A stretch of DNA of 64,000 nucleotides from an uncultured Pseudomonadales bacterium. GTDB taxonomy: Bacteria > Pseudomonadota > Gammaproteobacteria > Pseudomonadales > Porticoccaceae. The notes under the pieces are model-generated. The model searched no databases, had not been told where the DNA came from, and saw only the letters and a program-made list of their open reading frames with translations. Each line of letters begins with the position of its first letter. The stretch's first letter is position 1. The position numbers and the translations under genes are program-made. The stretch is taken from assembly GCA_943846685.1 (NCBI GenBank), contig OX044363.1:1654001-1718000 (forward strand), written 5' to 3'. This document shows, piece after piece, positions 8,238-17,358 of the stretch.

Positions 8238-9464
8238 ATGGGCGACTTTCACCAAAATGGCGTTATAACAACTTTACACAACCTCTCTAACCGCTCAGTT
8301 GAGGAGATGGAAACAGAGCTTCTCGAGTTCTCCAAAACACGACCTATGGCACTGATTCTGCCATCGCTCTACTCCGAACTTCAGGGCGATGCCCTACCGG
8401 AAATTATTAATCATTTAAAACAGGTGCCCTATCTCAACCAGATTGTTATTGGTCTTGATCGCGCTGATCAACAGCAGTATCGCGACGCGCTTGGGTTTTT
8501 CTCCGCCCTGCCCCAGCATCATCGAGTTCTGTGGAATGACGGCCCGCGACTAAAAGCACTGGATGCAAAACTTCAGGCCCTGGGCCTGGCGCCCAAAGAG
8601 CTCGGCAAGGGCCGCAATGTCTGGTACTGCATGGGTTATACCTTAGCTTCAGGAAAAGCCGAATCTGTGGCGCTACACGACTGCGATATCACCACCTACG
8701 ACCGTGAACTGTTGGCACGACTGATTTATCCGGTCGCCAACCCACGCTTTAACTATGAATTTTGTAAAGGTTATTACGCTCGAGTTGCCAATGGCAAAAT
8801 CAATGGTCGCGTTTCTCGACTGTTGGTCTCACCGCTATTGAGCGCGCTAAAGAAAACTGTCGGCCATACAGACTATCTCAACTATATGGGCAGCTTTAGA
8901 TACCCGCTCGCCGGTGAGTTCTCTTTCCGCCGCGATGTCCTCAGTGACCTGCGCATCCCCAGCGACTGGGGTCTGGAAATTGGTGTTCTCTCAGAGATGC
9001 ATCGCAACTTTGCCAGCAACCGTCTCTGTCAGGTGGATATTGCCGATAACTATGACCATAAACACCAGAATCTTTCTCTCGACAATGATCAAGATGGCCT
9101 GTCAAAAATGTCGATCGATATCACCAAAGCACTGTTCCGCAAACTGGCCACACAGGGTGTTGTCTTTAGTCATGAAGCATTCCGCTCCTTAAAAGCCACT
9201 TACTTCCGCATGGCATTGGATATAGTCGAAACCTGCCATAACGATGCAATTATGAACGGCTTAACGCTGGATATTCACGAAGAGGAAAAAGCCGTAGAGA
9301 TGTTTGCCGAAAATATTATCAAGGCCGGTGAAGTATTCTTTAACAGCCCCATGGAAAAACCCTTTATCCCGAGCTGGAACCGCGTAAGAAGTGCGGTGCC
9401 AGATATATTTGAACAACTGACTGCTGCGGTTGAAGCGGATGCGGCTGAATTTGGCGGACAGTAA
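8238..9464 (+). CDS. gpgS: Glucosyl-3-phosphoglycerate synthase (GT81-type)
   Basis: 408 residues, GT-A fold. The nucleotide-sugar/metal region is [17 protein letters not shown] (DxD-like), followed by [13 protein letters not shown] and the [12 protein letters not shown] region characteristic of retaining GT81/GT78-type synthases. It transfers glucose from GDP- or UDP-glucose to 3-phosphoglycerate in the cytosol. It is preceded by the phosphatase and followed after 8 bp by a GH13 phosphorylase. That arrangement matches known glucosylglycerate gene sets rather than mannosylglycerate ones. A ribosome-binding site (AAAAGAGA) precedes the ATG. Mannosyl transfer cannot be wholly excluded. Confidence 0.87.
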   Translation: MGDFHQNGVITTLHNLSNRSVEEMETELLEFSKTRPMALILPSLYSELQGDALPEIINHLKQVPYLNQIVIGLDRADQQQYRDALGFFSALPQHHRVLWNDGPRLKALDAKLQALGLAPKELGKGRNVWYCMGYTLASGKAESVALHDCDITTYDRELLARLIYPVANPRFNYEFCKGYYARVANGKINGRVSRLLVSPLLSALKKTVGHTDYLNYMGSFRYPLAGEFSFRRDVLSDLRIPSDWGLEIGVLSEMHRNFASNRLCQVDIADNYDHKHQNLSLDNDQDGLSKMSIDITKALFRKLATQGVVFSHEAFRSLKATYFRMALDIVETCHNDAIMNGLTLDIHEEEKAVEMFAENIIKAGEVFFNSPMEKPFIPSWNRVRSAVPDIFEQLTAAVEADAAEFGGQ

Positions 9465-9472
9465 TAATAACC

Positions 9473-11236
9473 ATGACTAAAGATACTGAAAAAGATTCCA
9501 GCCAGTTATTTAAAAGCGTCAGACACCATATCGAAGCTATCTACGATATGGTTGAGTCGGTTGATTACAGCAGGCTCAGTGATGAGCTGATTGAGATTAT
9601 GCGACTGCAGGAAATCGACACTGCGCCAACCCGCTATATCAATCACTGGGATGAAAGTGACTGTCTGGTAATAAGCTATGGCGACAGTATTTTGCAGGAG
9701 GGGGAATCGCCCCTTCACAGCCTAAAGCACTTTCTTGATAAGCAAGTAAAAGGCCGTATTAATGGCGTGCATATACTGCCCTTTTATCCCTTTACCTCAG
9801 ACGATGGCTTTTCAGTTCTGGACTACTCAAGCGTCAATGAATCACTGGGTGAATGGGCAGATATTGAAGAGATAGCAGCAGACTACCGATTGATGTCGGA
9901 TTTGGTTATTAACCACTGCTCGGCGCGCAGCCCATGGTTTGAGAATTTTATTAAAGGCCGCGATCCCGGGCGAAACTTCTTTGTCACTGCAAGCCCCGAA
10001 GATGATCTGAGCAGCGTTGTTCGCCCACGCACCAACCCACTTTTACGTGAGGTAGAAACCGCCGAGGGTACTCAGCACGTCTGGTGTACTTTTAGTCATG
10101 ACCAGGTTGACCTGAACTTCAGAAATCCCGAAGTACTGAAACAATTTGCCAGCATTATTCGTCAGTATCTCGACAGCGGCGTGCGACTATTCCGACTCGA
10201 TGCCGTAGCCTTTTTGTGGAAAGAATTGGGCACCAACTGCATTAATCTCGACCAGACCCATGAGGTTGTACGGCTGTTACGGACACTGATTGAACATGCC
10301 CAATCTGACGCCGTGATTGTTACCGAAACTAATATTCCCAACCGCGAAAACCTCGCCTACTTTGGCAACGCCAACGAAGCCCACTGGGTGTATAACTTCT
10401 CCCTGCCACCATTATTAGTTAATACGCTGGTAACCGGTGACTGCAACTACCTAAAACAGTGGATGATGAGTATGCCGCCAGCGCGCAATGGCACCGCCTA
10501 CTTTAATTTTATCGCCTCCCATGACGGCATAGGTCTGCGCCCTGCCGAGGGGCTACTCGACGACAGCGAAATAAATACGTTGGTGGAAACCATGCAACAG
10601 TTTGGCGGGCGTGTCTCCTGGCGTGCCGTAGACGAGGGCAAAAGCAAACCCTATGAAATTAATATCTCGCTGTTTGATGCACTGCAGGGAACTCAGGCGG
10701 GGCCGGATCAGTGGGCGCTGCAACGGTTTATCTGCGCCCATGCGATTATGCTTGCCCTGGAGGGCGTTCCGGCTATTTACATCCACAGCCTGATGGGTAC
10801 CCGCAATGATTATCAGCGGGTTGAAAACGCTGGCCATAACCGGGCGATCAATCGTCACCAGTGGGACTACCCTGAACTGGACGCGCGGTTATCAAATGCT
10901 GACAGCAACGAGTCACAGGTATTTTCTGGTCTTAAAAAGCTGCTTGAAATCCGTCGACAACAGTCGGCATTCCACCCCAATGCGACTCAGTTTACGCTGC
11001 ATCTGGGCAGTAAATTGTTTGGCTTTTGGCGACAGAGTATTGATCGTCAGCAGAGTATTTTCTGTGTTAGTAATATTAGCGACTCGGTGCAGAGCTTAAA
11101 TCTCTCCGATATCAATTTGATCGACAATGAAAGTTGGGTTGATCTTATTAGCGGGTTGAGCTGTAACCAAAAAATGCAGTCTATTCAGATGCAGCCCTAC
11201 CAGACATTATGGGTTACCAATCGGGTTGATGGTTAA
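9473..11236 (+). CDS. Glucosylglycerate phosphorylase (GH13_18, sucrose-phosphorylase-like)
   Basis: 587 residues, longer than typical sucrose phosphorylases (about 490). The GH13 catalytic set is visible: nucleophile Asp in [12 protein letters not shown] (about D243), acid/base Glu in VTETNIPN (about E285) and the transition-state Asp in [12 protein letters not shown] (about D351). Sucrose-phosphorylase-like GH13_18 enzymes encoded beside gpgS/gpgP have been characterised as glucosylglycerate phosphorylases. They split glucosylglycerate with phosphate to glucose 1-phosphate and glycerate. Operon context (8 bp after gpgS) supports this over sucrose. The enzyme would recycle the solute when stress ends. 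Confidence 0.83.
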   Translation: MTKDTEKDSSQLFKSVRHHIEAIYDMVESVDYSRLSDELIEIMRLQEIDTAPTRYINHWDESDCLVISYGDSILQEGESPLHSLKHFLDKQVKGRINGVHILPFYPFTSDDGFSVLDYSSVNESLGEWADIEEIAADYRLMSDLVINHCSARSPWFENFIKGRDPGRNFFVTASPEDDLSSVVRPRTNPLLREVETAEGTQHVWCTFSHDQVDLNFRNPEVLKQFASIIRQYLDSGVRLFRLDAVAFLWKELGTNCINLDQTHEVVRLLRTLIEHAQSDAVIVTETNIPNRENLAYFGNANEAHWVYNFSLPPLLVNTLVTGDCNYLKQWMMSMPPARNGTAYFNFIASHDGIGLRPAEGLLDDSEINTLVETMQQFGGRVSWRAVDEGKSKPYEINISLFDALQGTQAGPDQWALQRFICAHAIMLALEGVPAIYIHSLMGTRNDYQRVENAGHNRAINRHQWDYPELDARLSNADSNESQVFSGLKKLLEIRRQQSAFHPNATQFTLHLGSKLFGFWRQSIDRQQSIFCVSNISDSVQSLNLSDINLIDNESWVDLISGLSCNQKMQSIQMQPYQTLWVTNRVDG

Positions 11237-11332
11237 CTTGTTATTTCCTAAAAGTTAGGTAAGACTATCTGCTGAATTTTTTTATTTAACCGTATAAAAA
11301 CAACTAAACCGGATAACAGGAATTAGCAGATT

Positions 11333-12601
11333 ATGAAACTTGAAACTCAGGCAATCCATGCTGGATTTAACGATGACCCAACCACCCGCGCGGTGGCTGT
11401 GCCGATCTATCAAACGACTTCATACAGTTTTCGCGATACCCAACATGGTGCCGATCTGTTTAATCTCGCTGAGCCGGGAAATATTTATTCACGAATAATG
11501 AATCCGACCTGCGATGTGCTCGAGCAGCGTGTTGCGGCAATGGAAGGCGGCGTTGCCGGACTCTGTATGGCTTCAGGTATGGCCGCAATCACCGGCACTA
11601 TTCAGACCCTGTGCCGCGCCGGCGACAATATGGTGAGTGTCAGCCAGCTCTACGGTGGCAGCTACAATTTATTTGCTCATACCCTACCCCAGCAGGGTAT
11701 AGAGGTGCGCATGGCCTCCGGTGATGATATAGCCGCTCTGGAAGCGCTTATCGACGACAACACCAAGGCTATTTTCTGTGAGTCGATCGGCAACCCTGCT
11801 GGCAATGTTGTAGATATTGAAGCTCTGTCGACTATGGCTCATCGCCATGGCCTTCCAGTTATTGTCGATAACACCGTTGCAACACCCTACCTGTGCCGAC
11901 CATTCGAACAGGGTGCAGATATAGTTGTGCATTCTCTGACCAAGTATATTGGCGGCCACGGTACCAGCATTGGCGGCATGATTGTCGACAGCGGTAAATT
12001 CACCTGGAAAGATAATCCACGCTTCCCACAGTTCAATACCCCAGACCCCTCCTACCACGGTGTGGTCTATGCAGATGCCTTTGACGCGCCATTTATTGGC
12101 CGTGCTCGGGTAGTACCTCTGCGCAATATGGGTGCCGCTATTTCGCCGTTTAATGCGTTTTTAATTCTTCAGGGACTCGAAACTTTGGCGCTGCGTATGG
12201 ATCGTCATGTGGAGAATGCTATGGCGGTTGCCAGTTATCTTGAAAGCCATGAGTTGGTCAGCTGGGTAAACTATGCTGGGCTCTCGAATGATAAATACTT
12301 TGAACTGGCTAAACGCATTTGCTCTGGCAAGCCCTCCTCGATTATCAGCTTTGGTATCAAAGGTGGTGAAGCAGCCGGTGCCAAGTTTATCGATGCACTG
12401 CAGATGATTAAGCGTCTGGTCAATATTGGCGATGCCAAGAGTCTTGCCTGTCATCCGGCCAGTACAACTCACCGTCAGCTAGACGAGGAAGAGTTGGCTC
12501 GTGCAGGTGTTAGTTCAGATCTGGTTCGTATCTCGGTGGGTATTGAGCATGCGGATGATATTTTGGCGGATATAGAACAGGCCTTAAAAGCCACGGTCTA
12601 G
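11333..12601 (+). CDS. metY: O-acetylhomoserine aminocarboxypropyltransferase (sulfhydrylase)
   Basis: 422 residues of the Cys/Met-metabolism PLP family. The PLP lysine lies in HSLTKYIGGHGTSIGG and the cofactor ring-stacking region in MASGMAAI. The C-terminal HPASTTHRQL segment is typical. It makes homocysteine from O-acetylhomoserine and sulfide in the cytosol (direct sulfhydrylation). The length and the long insert around residues 225-250 match MetY rather than MetB/MetZ. The ATG follows a purine-rich AACAGGAA element. It is transcribed alone, about 100 bp after the phosphorylase, and converges on the H-NOX gene. Confidence 0.93.
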   Translation: MKLETQAIHAGFNDDPTTRAVAVPIYQTTSYSFRDTQHGADLFNLAEPGNIYSRIMNPTCDVLEQRVAAMEGGVAGLCMASGMAAITGTIQTLCRAGDNMVSVSQLYGGSYNLFAHTLPQQGIEVRMASGDDIAALEALIDDNTKAIFCESIGNPAGNVVDIEALSTMAHRHGLPVIVDNTVATPYLCRPFEQGADIVVHSLTKYIGGHGTSIGGMIVDSGKFTWKDNPRFPQFNTPDPSYHGVVYADAFDAPFIGRARVVPLRNMGAAISPFNAFLILQGLETLALRMDRHVENAMAVASYLESHELVSWVNYAGLSNDKYFELAKRICSGKPSSIISFGIKGGEAAGAKFIDALQMIKRLVNIGDAKSLACHPASTTHRQLDEEELARAGVSSDLVRISVGIEHADDILADIEQALKATV

Positions 12602-12672
12602 TAGCTTAGATTTAGGAACTTAGGTCTAGTCGCTTTTTAGCAACTGGTTTTATTGGCTCTGGCTATTGATGG

Positions 12673-12701
12673 CTCTGGCAGCAAAATATTCGCTGCCAGA
12701 G
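12673..12701. terminator. Hairpin between convergent metY and H-NOX genes
   Basis: The arms CTCTGGCAGC (12673-12682) and GCTGCCAGAG (12692-12701) form a perfect 10-bp stem with a 9-base AT-rich loop midway between two convergent genes. There is no long T-run on either side, so it is a weak or factor-assisted terminator. Confidence 0.55.
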
Positions 12702-12723
12702 TCAACTTTCAGAGTAGGCTACT

Positions 12724-13293
12724 CTAAACCGTTACCGCTTTCTCTTCAGTATTGACCAAAGTTAGCAGAAAGCGCTCTGTTGATCCGCTCTTATCATCAA
12801 GGCTTTCCCTACGCACCAGTATCTTTTCACCGTAGTACGCAGCACAACCCTGAATAAGCCCCTCAGCCACATCACCCATACAGCGGGGTGACTGATAGAT
12901 AACTTCCATACTGTTGTCGGTATAGTCAGTGCACTTGAAAGTTGGCGGCGACGCATCCGGGTAAAGTTTTTTTACCTCACCATGAATAAAACCATCGACC
13001 TTGTGTAACAGCGCAAAAGAGGAGTGAAGACCATCGATCCACTGGGGATAGGCGGCAATTAGCTCGGCAAACAGATACATGCCAAAGGTTTTGGTCAGGT
13101 GTACCACCGAGACATTAATCTTTTTGCTCAGCACCACAATCATATCGATCAGCTCAGTGTGATCGTAATTGCCAACCGTGGTGTAAATACCCCCGCTTGC
13201 AGGGGCGGCTTCGGCGATAACCTCATCAACCATCTCGAGTCCGTACTGTTCTTCAACCAGATACAGAAACGATGTAAATAACATCCCTTTCAT
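12724..13293 (-). CDS. H-NOX heme NO-binding protein (canonical)
   Basis: 189 residues, one complete H-NOX domain starting with MKG. The proximal heme ligand is present (H104 in FIHGEVKKLYPDA), as is the heme-propionate motif YxSxR (YQSPR, residues 133-137). Such proteins bind NO, and sometimes O2, through a cytosolic ferrous heme and signal to kinases or diguanylate cyclases. No kinase or cyclase gene adjoins this copy; the narI remnant lies upstream. The only H-NOX-type kinase in the window lies 6 kb away beside a second, heme-ligand-less H-NOX. Cross-talk between the two is possible but unproven. Confidence 0.93.
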   Translation of the reverse strand: MKGMLFTSFLYLVEEQYGLEMVDEVIAEAAPASGGIYTTVGNYDHTELIDMIVVLSKKINVSVVHLTKTFGMYLFAELIAAYPQWIDGLHSSFALLHKVDGFIHGEVKKLYPDASPPTFKCTDYTDNSMEVIYQSPRCMGDVAEGLIQGCAAYYGEKILVRRESLDDKSGSTERFLLTLVNTEEKAVTV

Positions 13294-13340
13294 AACCCCT
13301 CACCATTCGCCAAAAATTTACAGTCAAATCAGCTTACATT

Positions 13341-13378
13341 CTTTAATAGGCAATCTCATCATAAGCTTGCCTATAAAG
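13341..13378. promoter_or_regulatory. Imperfect inverted repeat upstream of the canonical H-NOX gene
   Basis: CTTTAATAGGCAA (13341-13353) and TTGCCTATAAAG (13367-13378) are near-complementary arms about 48 bp before the H-NOX start. No T-run follows, so an operator is likelier than a terminator for the narI remnant. No regulator can be named. Confidence 0.35.
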
Positions 13379-13433
13379 ATTAGCATAGGTTTTAATTTAA
13401 GGGTTTTTTTATTTACAGCCGCACCAGCGCTAT

Positions 13434-13844
13434 CTATTTGCTGCGCACCACCTGATAGTTACGGCGTAAATACTTAACCGGCACACTCCAAATATGCACC
13501 AAGCGCGAGAACGGAAAGAGTACAAAAATACCCATACCGAGCAATATATGCAGCTTGTATATCCAGTGAACCGACGCAATGCTTGCCGCCGCCGTGGTTG
13601 GATTAAAGATCAGGATATTCTGCGCCCAGCTCATCAGCTTAAGCATCTCCTCACCATCCATATGCCCCGCAGAGACAAAAATTGAAGCCAAGCCGACCAC
13701 CAACTGTAAAAACAACAGCAACAGAATACCTATATCCATAGCCGAGCTGGTCGCGCGAACCCGCGGATTGGTTAAGCGCCGCACAATCAAAATACACATG
13801 CCATAAAAGCAGATAACCCCAAACAGCCTCGAAGCCGCTCCCTT
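13434..13844 (-). pseudogene. narI: Truncated respiratory nitrate reductase gamma subunit (narI remnant)
   Basis: The open frame from 13844 to the stop at 13434 matches only the C-terminal part of NarI (IVRRLTNPRVRAT ... FSRLVHIWSVPVKYL). Two of the four heme-ligating histidines remain (in YKLHILLG and RLVHIW). The first transmembrane helices and the other two histidines are missing, and no narG, narH or narJ is present. The frame closes with a stop at 13845-13847, where similarity ends, about 30 bp from a large palindrome. Internal starts such as 13799 would give only about 120 residues. It is a non-functional leftover of a deleted nitrate reductase operon. Confidence 0.82.
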
Positions 13845-13872
13845 TTATACCAGACTGTACTCCGATAGTTCA

Positions 13873-14030
13873 GATAGCCCCTGCCTAGACCCTTGAGATC
13901 AATCAGGGCCCGGCTTATGGGTACAGGTATTTGCAGATAGAGAGCACTTGTCTGAGCGCAGCGAGTTGTGCGAACGCTGCAAATACCTGTACTCATGGGA
14001 CCGATCTCAAGGGTCTAGGCAGGGGCTATC
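13873..14030. repeat. 158-bp imperfect palindrome beside the narI break
   Basis: The outer arms are 28 bp and perfectly complementary: 13873-13900 (GATAGCCCCTGCC...) and 14003-14030 (...GGCAGGGGCTATC). An inner pair, GTACAGGTATTTGCAG (13921-13936) and CTGCAAATACCTGTAC (13977-13992), is also perfect. About 40 bases separate the inner arms. It contains no credible gene. It could be a miniature inverted-repeat element or the scar of a mobile element that removed narGHJ. Confidence 0.9.
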
Positions 14031-14052
14031 CACACGAGACTAAACACCCAGA

Positions 14053-15520
14053 CTACCCAGCCTCCTGCACACGATTATAATTATCACTAAACCGCACAAT
14101 ATCATCCTCACCCAAATAGCAGCCACTCTGCACCTCAATCAACTGCAATGGCAAACTCCCCGGATTCGTTAAACGATGACGCTGACCAATCTGGATATAC
14201 ACCGACTCATTCTCAGAGACCAACTCCTCTTTCCCATCGCGCTCAACCAAGGCTGTACCAGTCACCACAATCCAATGCTCCGCCCGATAATGATGCATCT
14301 GCAAAGATAAACTCTCACCGGGATTAACCTTAATCAGCTTCACCTGAAACCGGTGCCCCTGACCGATGGAATCGTAACTGCCCCATGGGCGCATAACCTC
14401 GCGATGAGAGAGATGCTCAGTTCTGCCCTGCTGATCCAAACGGGCAACCAGACTTTTAACCTCCTGAACACGGCTCTTATCGGCAACAAGAATCGCATCC
14501 TTAGTATCCACAACAATTAAATCCTCCACCCCAATGGCAGCAATCAAACGCCCATCGCTCTGAAAGAAACTTCCCTTACAATCCTCAGCAAGCACATCCC
14601 CCCACTGACATTTTATCAACATCCTTTTCAGCCGCCTCCCACATCGCCGACCAGTTGCCGAGATCTTTCCAGCTACTGTACAGCGGAACCAACCAGGCAT
14701 TGTCTGTCTTCTCCATAATGGCGTAATCAATAGAGTCACTGGGGCAGAGATCAAACGCCTGCTCCGAGAGTCGAATAACCCCCACCTCAAGCACCGACCG
14801 GCGGTAGGCTCTCTGGCAGTGAAAAAACATCTCCGATTGCAGCTCTTCTAACTCTTTTAGATAGGCACTGGCTTTAAACACAAACATGCCACTGTTCCAA
14901 AAGTAATCACCACTGCTGAGATATTGTTCAGCGGTGGTCAAGTCTGGCTTCTCAACAAACTGCTCTATCCTCTCCCCCTCGGAGATTGATCCACCAGACC
15001 CACCAGCAACCTTGATATAACCAAAACCTGTATCCGCCACCGATGGCGGCACGCCAAAAGTAACCAGCTTGCCGCTGTCTGCAAGTTCCAGTGCCGCTTC
15101 TAAGGCAACCTGGAAAGCCTCCTGATCGCCAATTAAATGATCAGCCGGCTGAACGAGAAGAATCGGATCAGTGCCCTGTGAAAGCGCCTTAAATGCCGCC
15201 ACAGCAATCGCAGGTGCAGTATTGCGTGCAATCGGCTCAACAATGATCGTCGCGCTGCAGTTGACCTCCTGAAGCTGGCTGGCAATCATAAAGCGCTGTT
15301 CCTCATTGCACACCACAATGGGGCTTTGCAGGTTCGCAACGCGGCTTACAGTGCGCTGTAGCATAGAGTCTTCACCATTGAGCTTTAACAGCTGCTTGGG
15401 CATTTTCTTGCGGGATTTAGGCCACAGTCGAGTGCCATTGCCTCCCGAGAGAATCACTGGCACGACATTTTTTATCAGCGGCTGATCACCTGTTTCAGAT
15501 TGTTCAATTTCCCTATCCAT
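14053..15520 (-). CDS. algA: Mannose-1-phosphate guanylyltransferase / mannose-6-phosphate isomerase (apparent +1 frameshift)
   Basis: The N-terminal part (from 15520) has the GDP-mannose pyrophosphorylase signature LSGGNGTRLWP and runs to a premature stop at 14585. The rest, including the cupin isomerase domain (MRPWGSYDSI ... LSLQMHHYRAEHWIVVTGTA), continues in another frame to 14053. The break falls at a run of six C on the plus strand (14598-14603); five would restore a 488-residue protein, the normal size. AlgA makes mannose 6-phosphate into mannose 1-phosphate's precursor pool and then GDP-mannose, the alginate precursor. A homopolymer error is the likeliest cause, though slippage-based on/off switching is conceivable. 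algD lies 32 bp upstream. Confidence 0.87.
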
Positions 15521-15552
15521 ACTTCCTCCCTATATTTTTTAAAAAGTCCTTA

Positions 15553-17136
15553 TTACCAACAAATTCCCTGGCAGTTTTTTGCGTACTTAAATGAATTGCC
15601 CAGTCCCACCAGATCGACCACTGGCATAAAGCCCTCGGCCAGATGGGCAGCGCCCCTTCCGTAATCAGTATTGTGACCGACCACCAACATATCGGTGGTG
15701 TTTACCAACTGCTCAATATTCAGGCACCGCGAATAACTCAGCTGCCGCTCTACGCCCATTTTCAATAGGTCTTCAGAGGCGACATTGGGGTCGAAATAGC
15801 GAATATCGTGTCCGCGCTCGCGCAGCTGTCTCACCAGCTCTAACAGCGGACTTTCGCGCATATCATCTGTATGCGCCTTAAAGGTAAGGCCAACTATGCC
15901 GATACGCTTTACCTTGCAGGCGGTAATCATCGATAGCGCGTGTTCTATATGGCGGTCATTGGAATTAAGAATGCTGTCAATTAACGGGGTGCTAACGCTG
16001 TTATCCGCAGCCAAATTCATAATGCCGCGAGTATCTTTCGGCAGGCAGGAGCCACCAAAGGCAAAGCCTGGTCTCAGGTAGTAGGGAGACAGATTAAGCT
16101 TGGTATCCTTAACAAAAATATTCATTACCTGATGACTGTCGACGCCCATCGCTTTACACAGGCGCCCCACCTCATTGCCAAAACCGACTTTCAGGCCATG
16201 CCAGGTATTGTCGATATATTTAACAAATTCAGCCGCCTCAATAGTGGTTTCAATCAACTCACCGGAAAGACCCTTGTAAAGCTCGGCTACAGCGGCTGAA
16301 CTGCGCTGATCCACAGCGCCAATCACGGTTTTCGGCGGCTCATAGAAATCTTTGATCGCGCTGCTCTCGCGCAAAAACTCCGGGTTAAAACAGACGCCGA
16401 AATCCCTGCCGGAAAACTTCCCAGAGGCTTTTTCCAGAATCGGTATTAAAATATCGCGGGTTGTTTTAGGTGGCACAGTGCTGCGGAATACCACCACATG
16501 GTAATCGTCTTTAACCGCCAGAGCCGAGCCAATCTGCTCCGCAGCCATACGTAAGTATTTAAGGTCGCACTCACCATCGGGCCCGGCTGGGGTGCCGACA
16601 CAGACCATGGTTATATCGGACTCCATAACCGCTTTGCGTGGTTCACAGATAGCCTCGAGACGACCCACCCGCCGCGCATTGTCCAGCAAGTCTGCCAGGC
16701 CCTCCTCGACAATTGGTGACTCACCGCGGTTTAACGTCGCAATTTTCTCAACGTCCGGGTCGACACCAATCACTGAATGACCTCGATGTGAAAAACAGGC
16801 AGCGGAGACAGCCCCCACATACCCCAGCCCGAGAATACTGATGGTTGGTTTTGCTGCGATCTCTGCAATTTGTCCGGAGTCGAGCTCAAGAAGATCGAGC
16901 TTAAAGCTTATGGGGCTGTCATTAGCCGCTGGGGAAGGATTGATATCCAGTTCCGATTTGACGGTTACTTCAGGTAATGATTGAGCTGTCGATTTAAGCG
17001 GCTCTTTAAGTGGCTCTTTAAGTGGCGCTTTAAATATTTGCGAACTCTGCTCAGCCGGGCTCAGCTGGCTATTTTTTTCGGCAAGGGAAATCTCGCCGGG
17101 GTTTACCGCTATCTCTAATCCATTTTTATTTAACAT
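15553..17136 (-). CDS. algD: GDP-mannose 6-dehydrogenase with N-terminal extension
   Basis: The Rossmann motif ISILGLGYVGAV, the PEFLRE motif and the catalytic-cysteine motif FAFGGSCLPKD identify a nucleotide-sugar dehydrogenase; the overall pattern is closest to AlgD. It oxidises GDP-mannose to GDP-mannuronate, the committed step of alginate synthesis. The Rossmann fold begins only about 95 residues after the chosen start. The extension is low-complexity and contains a tandem PLKE repeat. The longest frame starts at 17205, but a sigma54 element (17207-17222) sits right there, and its transcript would begin downstream of that ATG. The ATG at 17136, with AGGGAG five bases upstream, is therefore preferred. 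Confidence 0.88.
   Translation of the reverse strand: MLNKNGLEIAVNPGEISLAEKNSQLSPAEQSSQIFKAPLKEPLKEPLKSTAQSLPEVTVKSELDINPSPAANDSPISFKLDLLELDSGQIAEIAAKPTISILGLGYVGAVSAACFSHRGHSVIGVDPDVEKIATLNRGESPIVEEGLADLLDNARRVGRLEAICEPRKAVMESDITMVCVGTPAGPDGECDLKYLRMAAEQIGSALAVKDDYHVVVFRSTVPPKTTRDILIPILEKASGKFSGRDFGVCFNPEFLRESSAIKDFYEPPKTVIGAVDQRSSAAVAELYKGLSGELIETTIEAAEFVKYIDNTWHGLKVGFGNEVGRLCKAMGVDSHQVMNIFVKDTKLNLSPYYLRPGFAFGGSCLPKDTRGIMNLAADNSVSTPLIDSILNSNDRHIEHALSMITACKVKRIGIVGLTFKAHTDDMRESPLLELVRQLRERGHDIRYFDPNVASEDLLKMGVERQLSYSRCLNIEQLVNTTDMLVVGHNTDYGRGAAHLAEGFMPVVDLVGLGNSFKYAKNCQGICW
16998..17033 (-). repeat. 12-bp tandem repeat, three copies, in algD (PLKE)
   Basis: Three near-identical copies of GTGGCTCTTTAA on the plus strand encode PLKE-type repeats in the N-terminal extension. 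The frame is preserved. Confidence 0.9.
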
Positions 17137-17206
17137 CATTACTCCCTGTGGCATGGCAGCCGTCGTTGATGATTCTGAAATGACATACGTGCTGTCATAG
17201 ATCATC

Positions 17207-17222
17207 GCAAACTCTGTGCCAA
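17207..17222 (-). promoter_or_regulatory. Sigma54 promoter of algD
   Basis: On the minus strand the sequence is TTGGCACAGAGTTTGC, an exact TTGGC-N7-TTGC match with GG and GC ten bases apart. Transcription would start near 17195, leaving a leader of about 60 bases before the preferred algD ATG at 17136. Confidence 0.8.
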
Positions 17223-17320
17223 CTAATTTAAGGAAGTATATTTAGTATATTTATTAGACAGTTATGAGATTATATTGATAATATACATTAATTTATAAGT
17301 GAAGCACCATTGAAGACTTT

Positions 17321-17336
17321 TGCAATATGCATTGCA
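17321..17336. promoter_or_regulatory. Perfect TGCAAT-N4-ATTGCA dyad, candidate activator site
   Basis: It lies about 100 bp upstream of the algD -24 element, the usual distance for a sigma54 activator site. Related half-sites (GCATTGCA near 26750-26760) occur between the algI and alg44 promoters. Binding by the NtrC-type regulator of this locus is inferred. Confidence 0.38.
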
Positions 17337-17358
17337 CAACGCCATCGCAAAATAAGAA

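Noticed and set aside
8238-9464. Mannosylglycerate synthesis instead of glucosylglycerate
   Set aside because: The phosphatase family alone allows it, but the GT81-type synthase and the GH13_18 phosphorylase next door favour the glucosyl compound.
14598-14603. Phase-variable algA through a poly-G tract
   Set aside because: Six bases is short for slippage switching, and the same +1 error pattern occurs in pheT and non-homopolymer sites; sequence error is simpler, though not proven.
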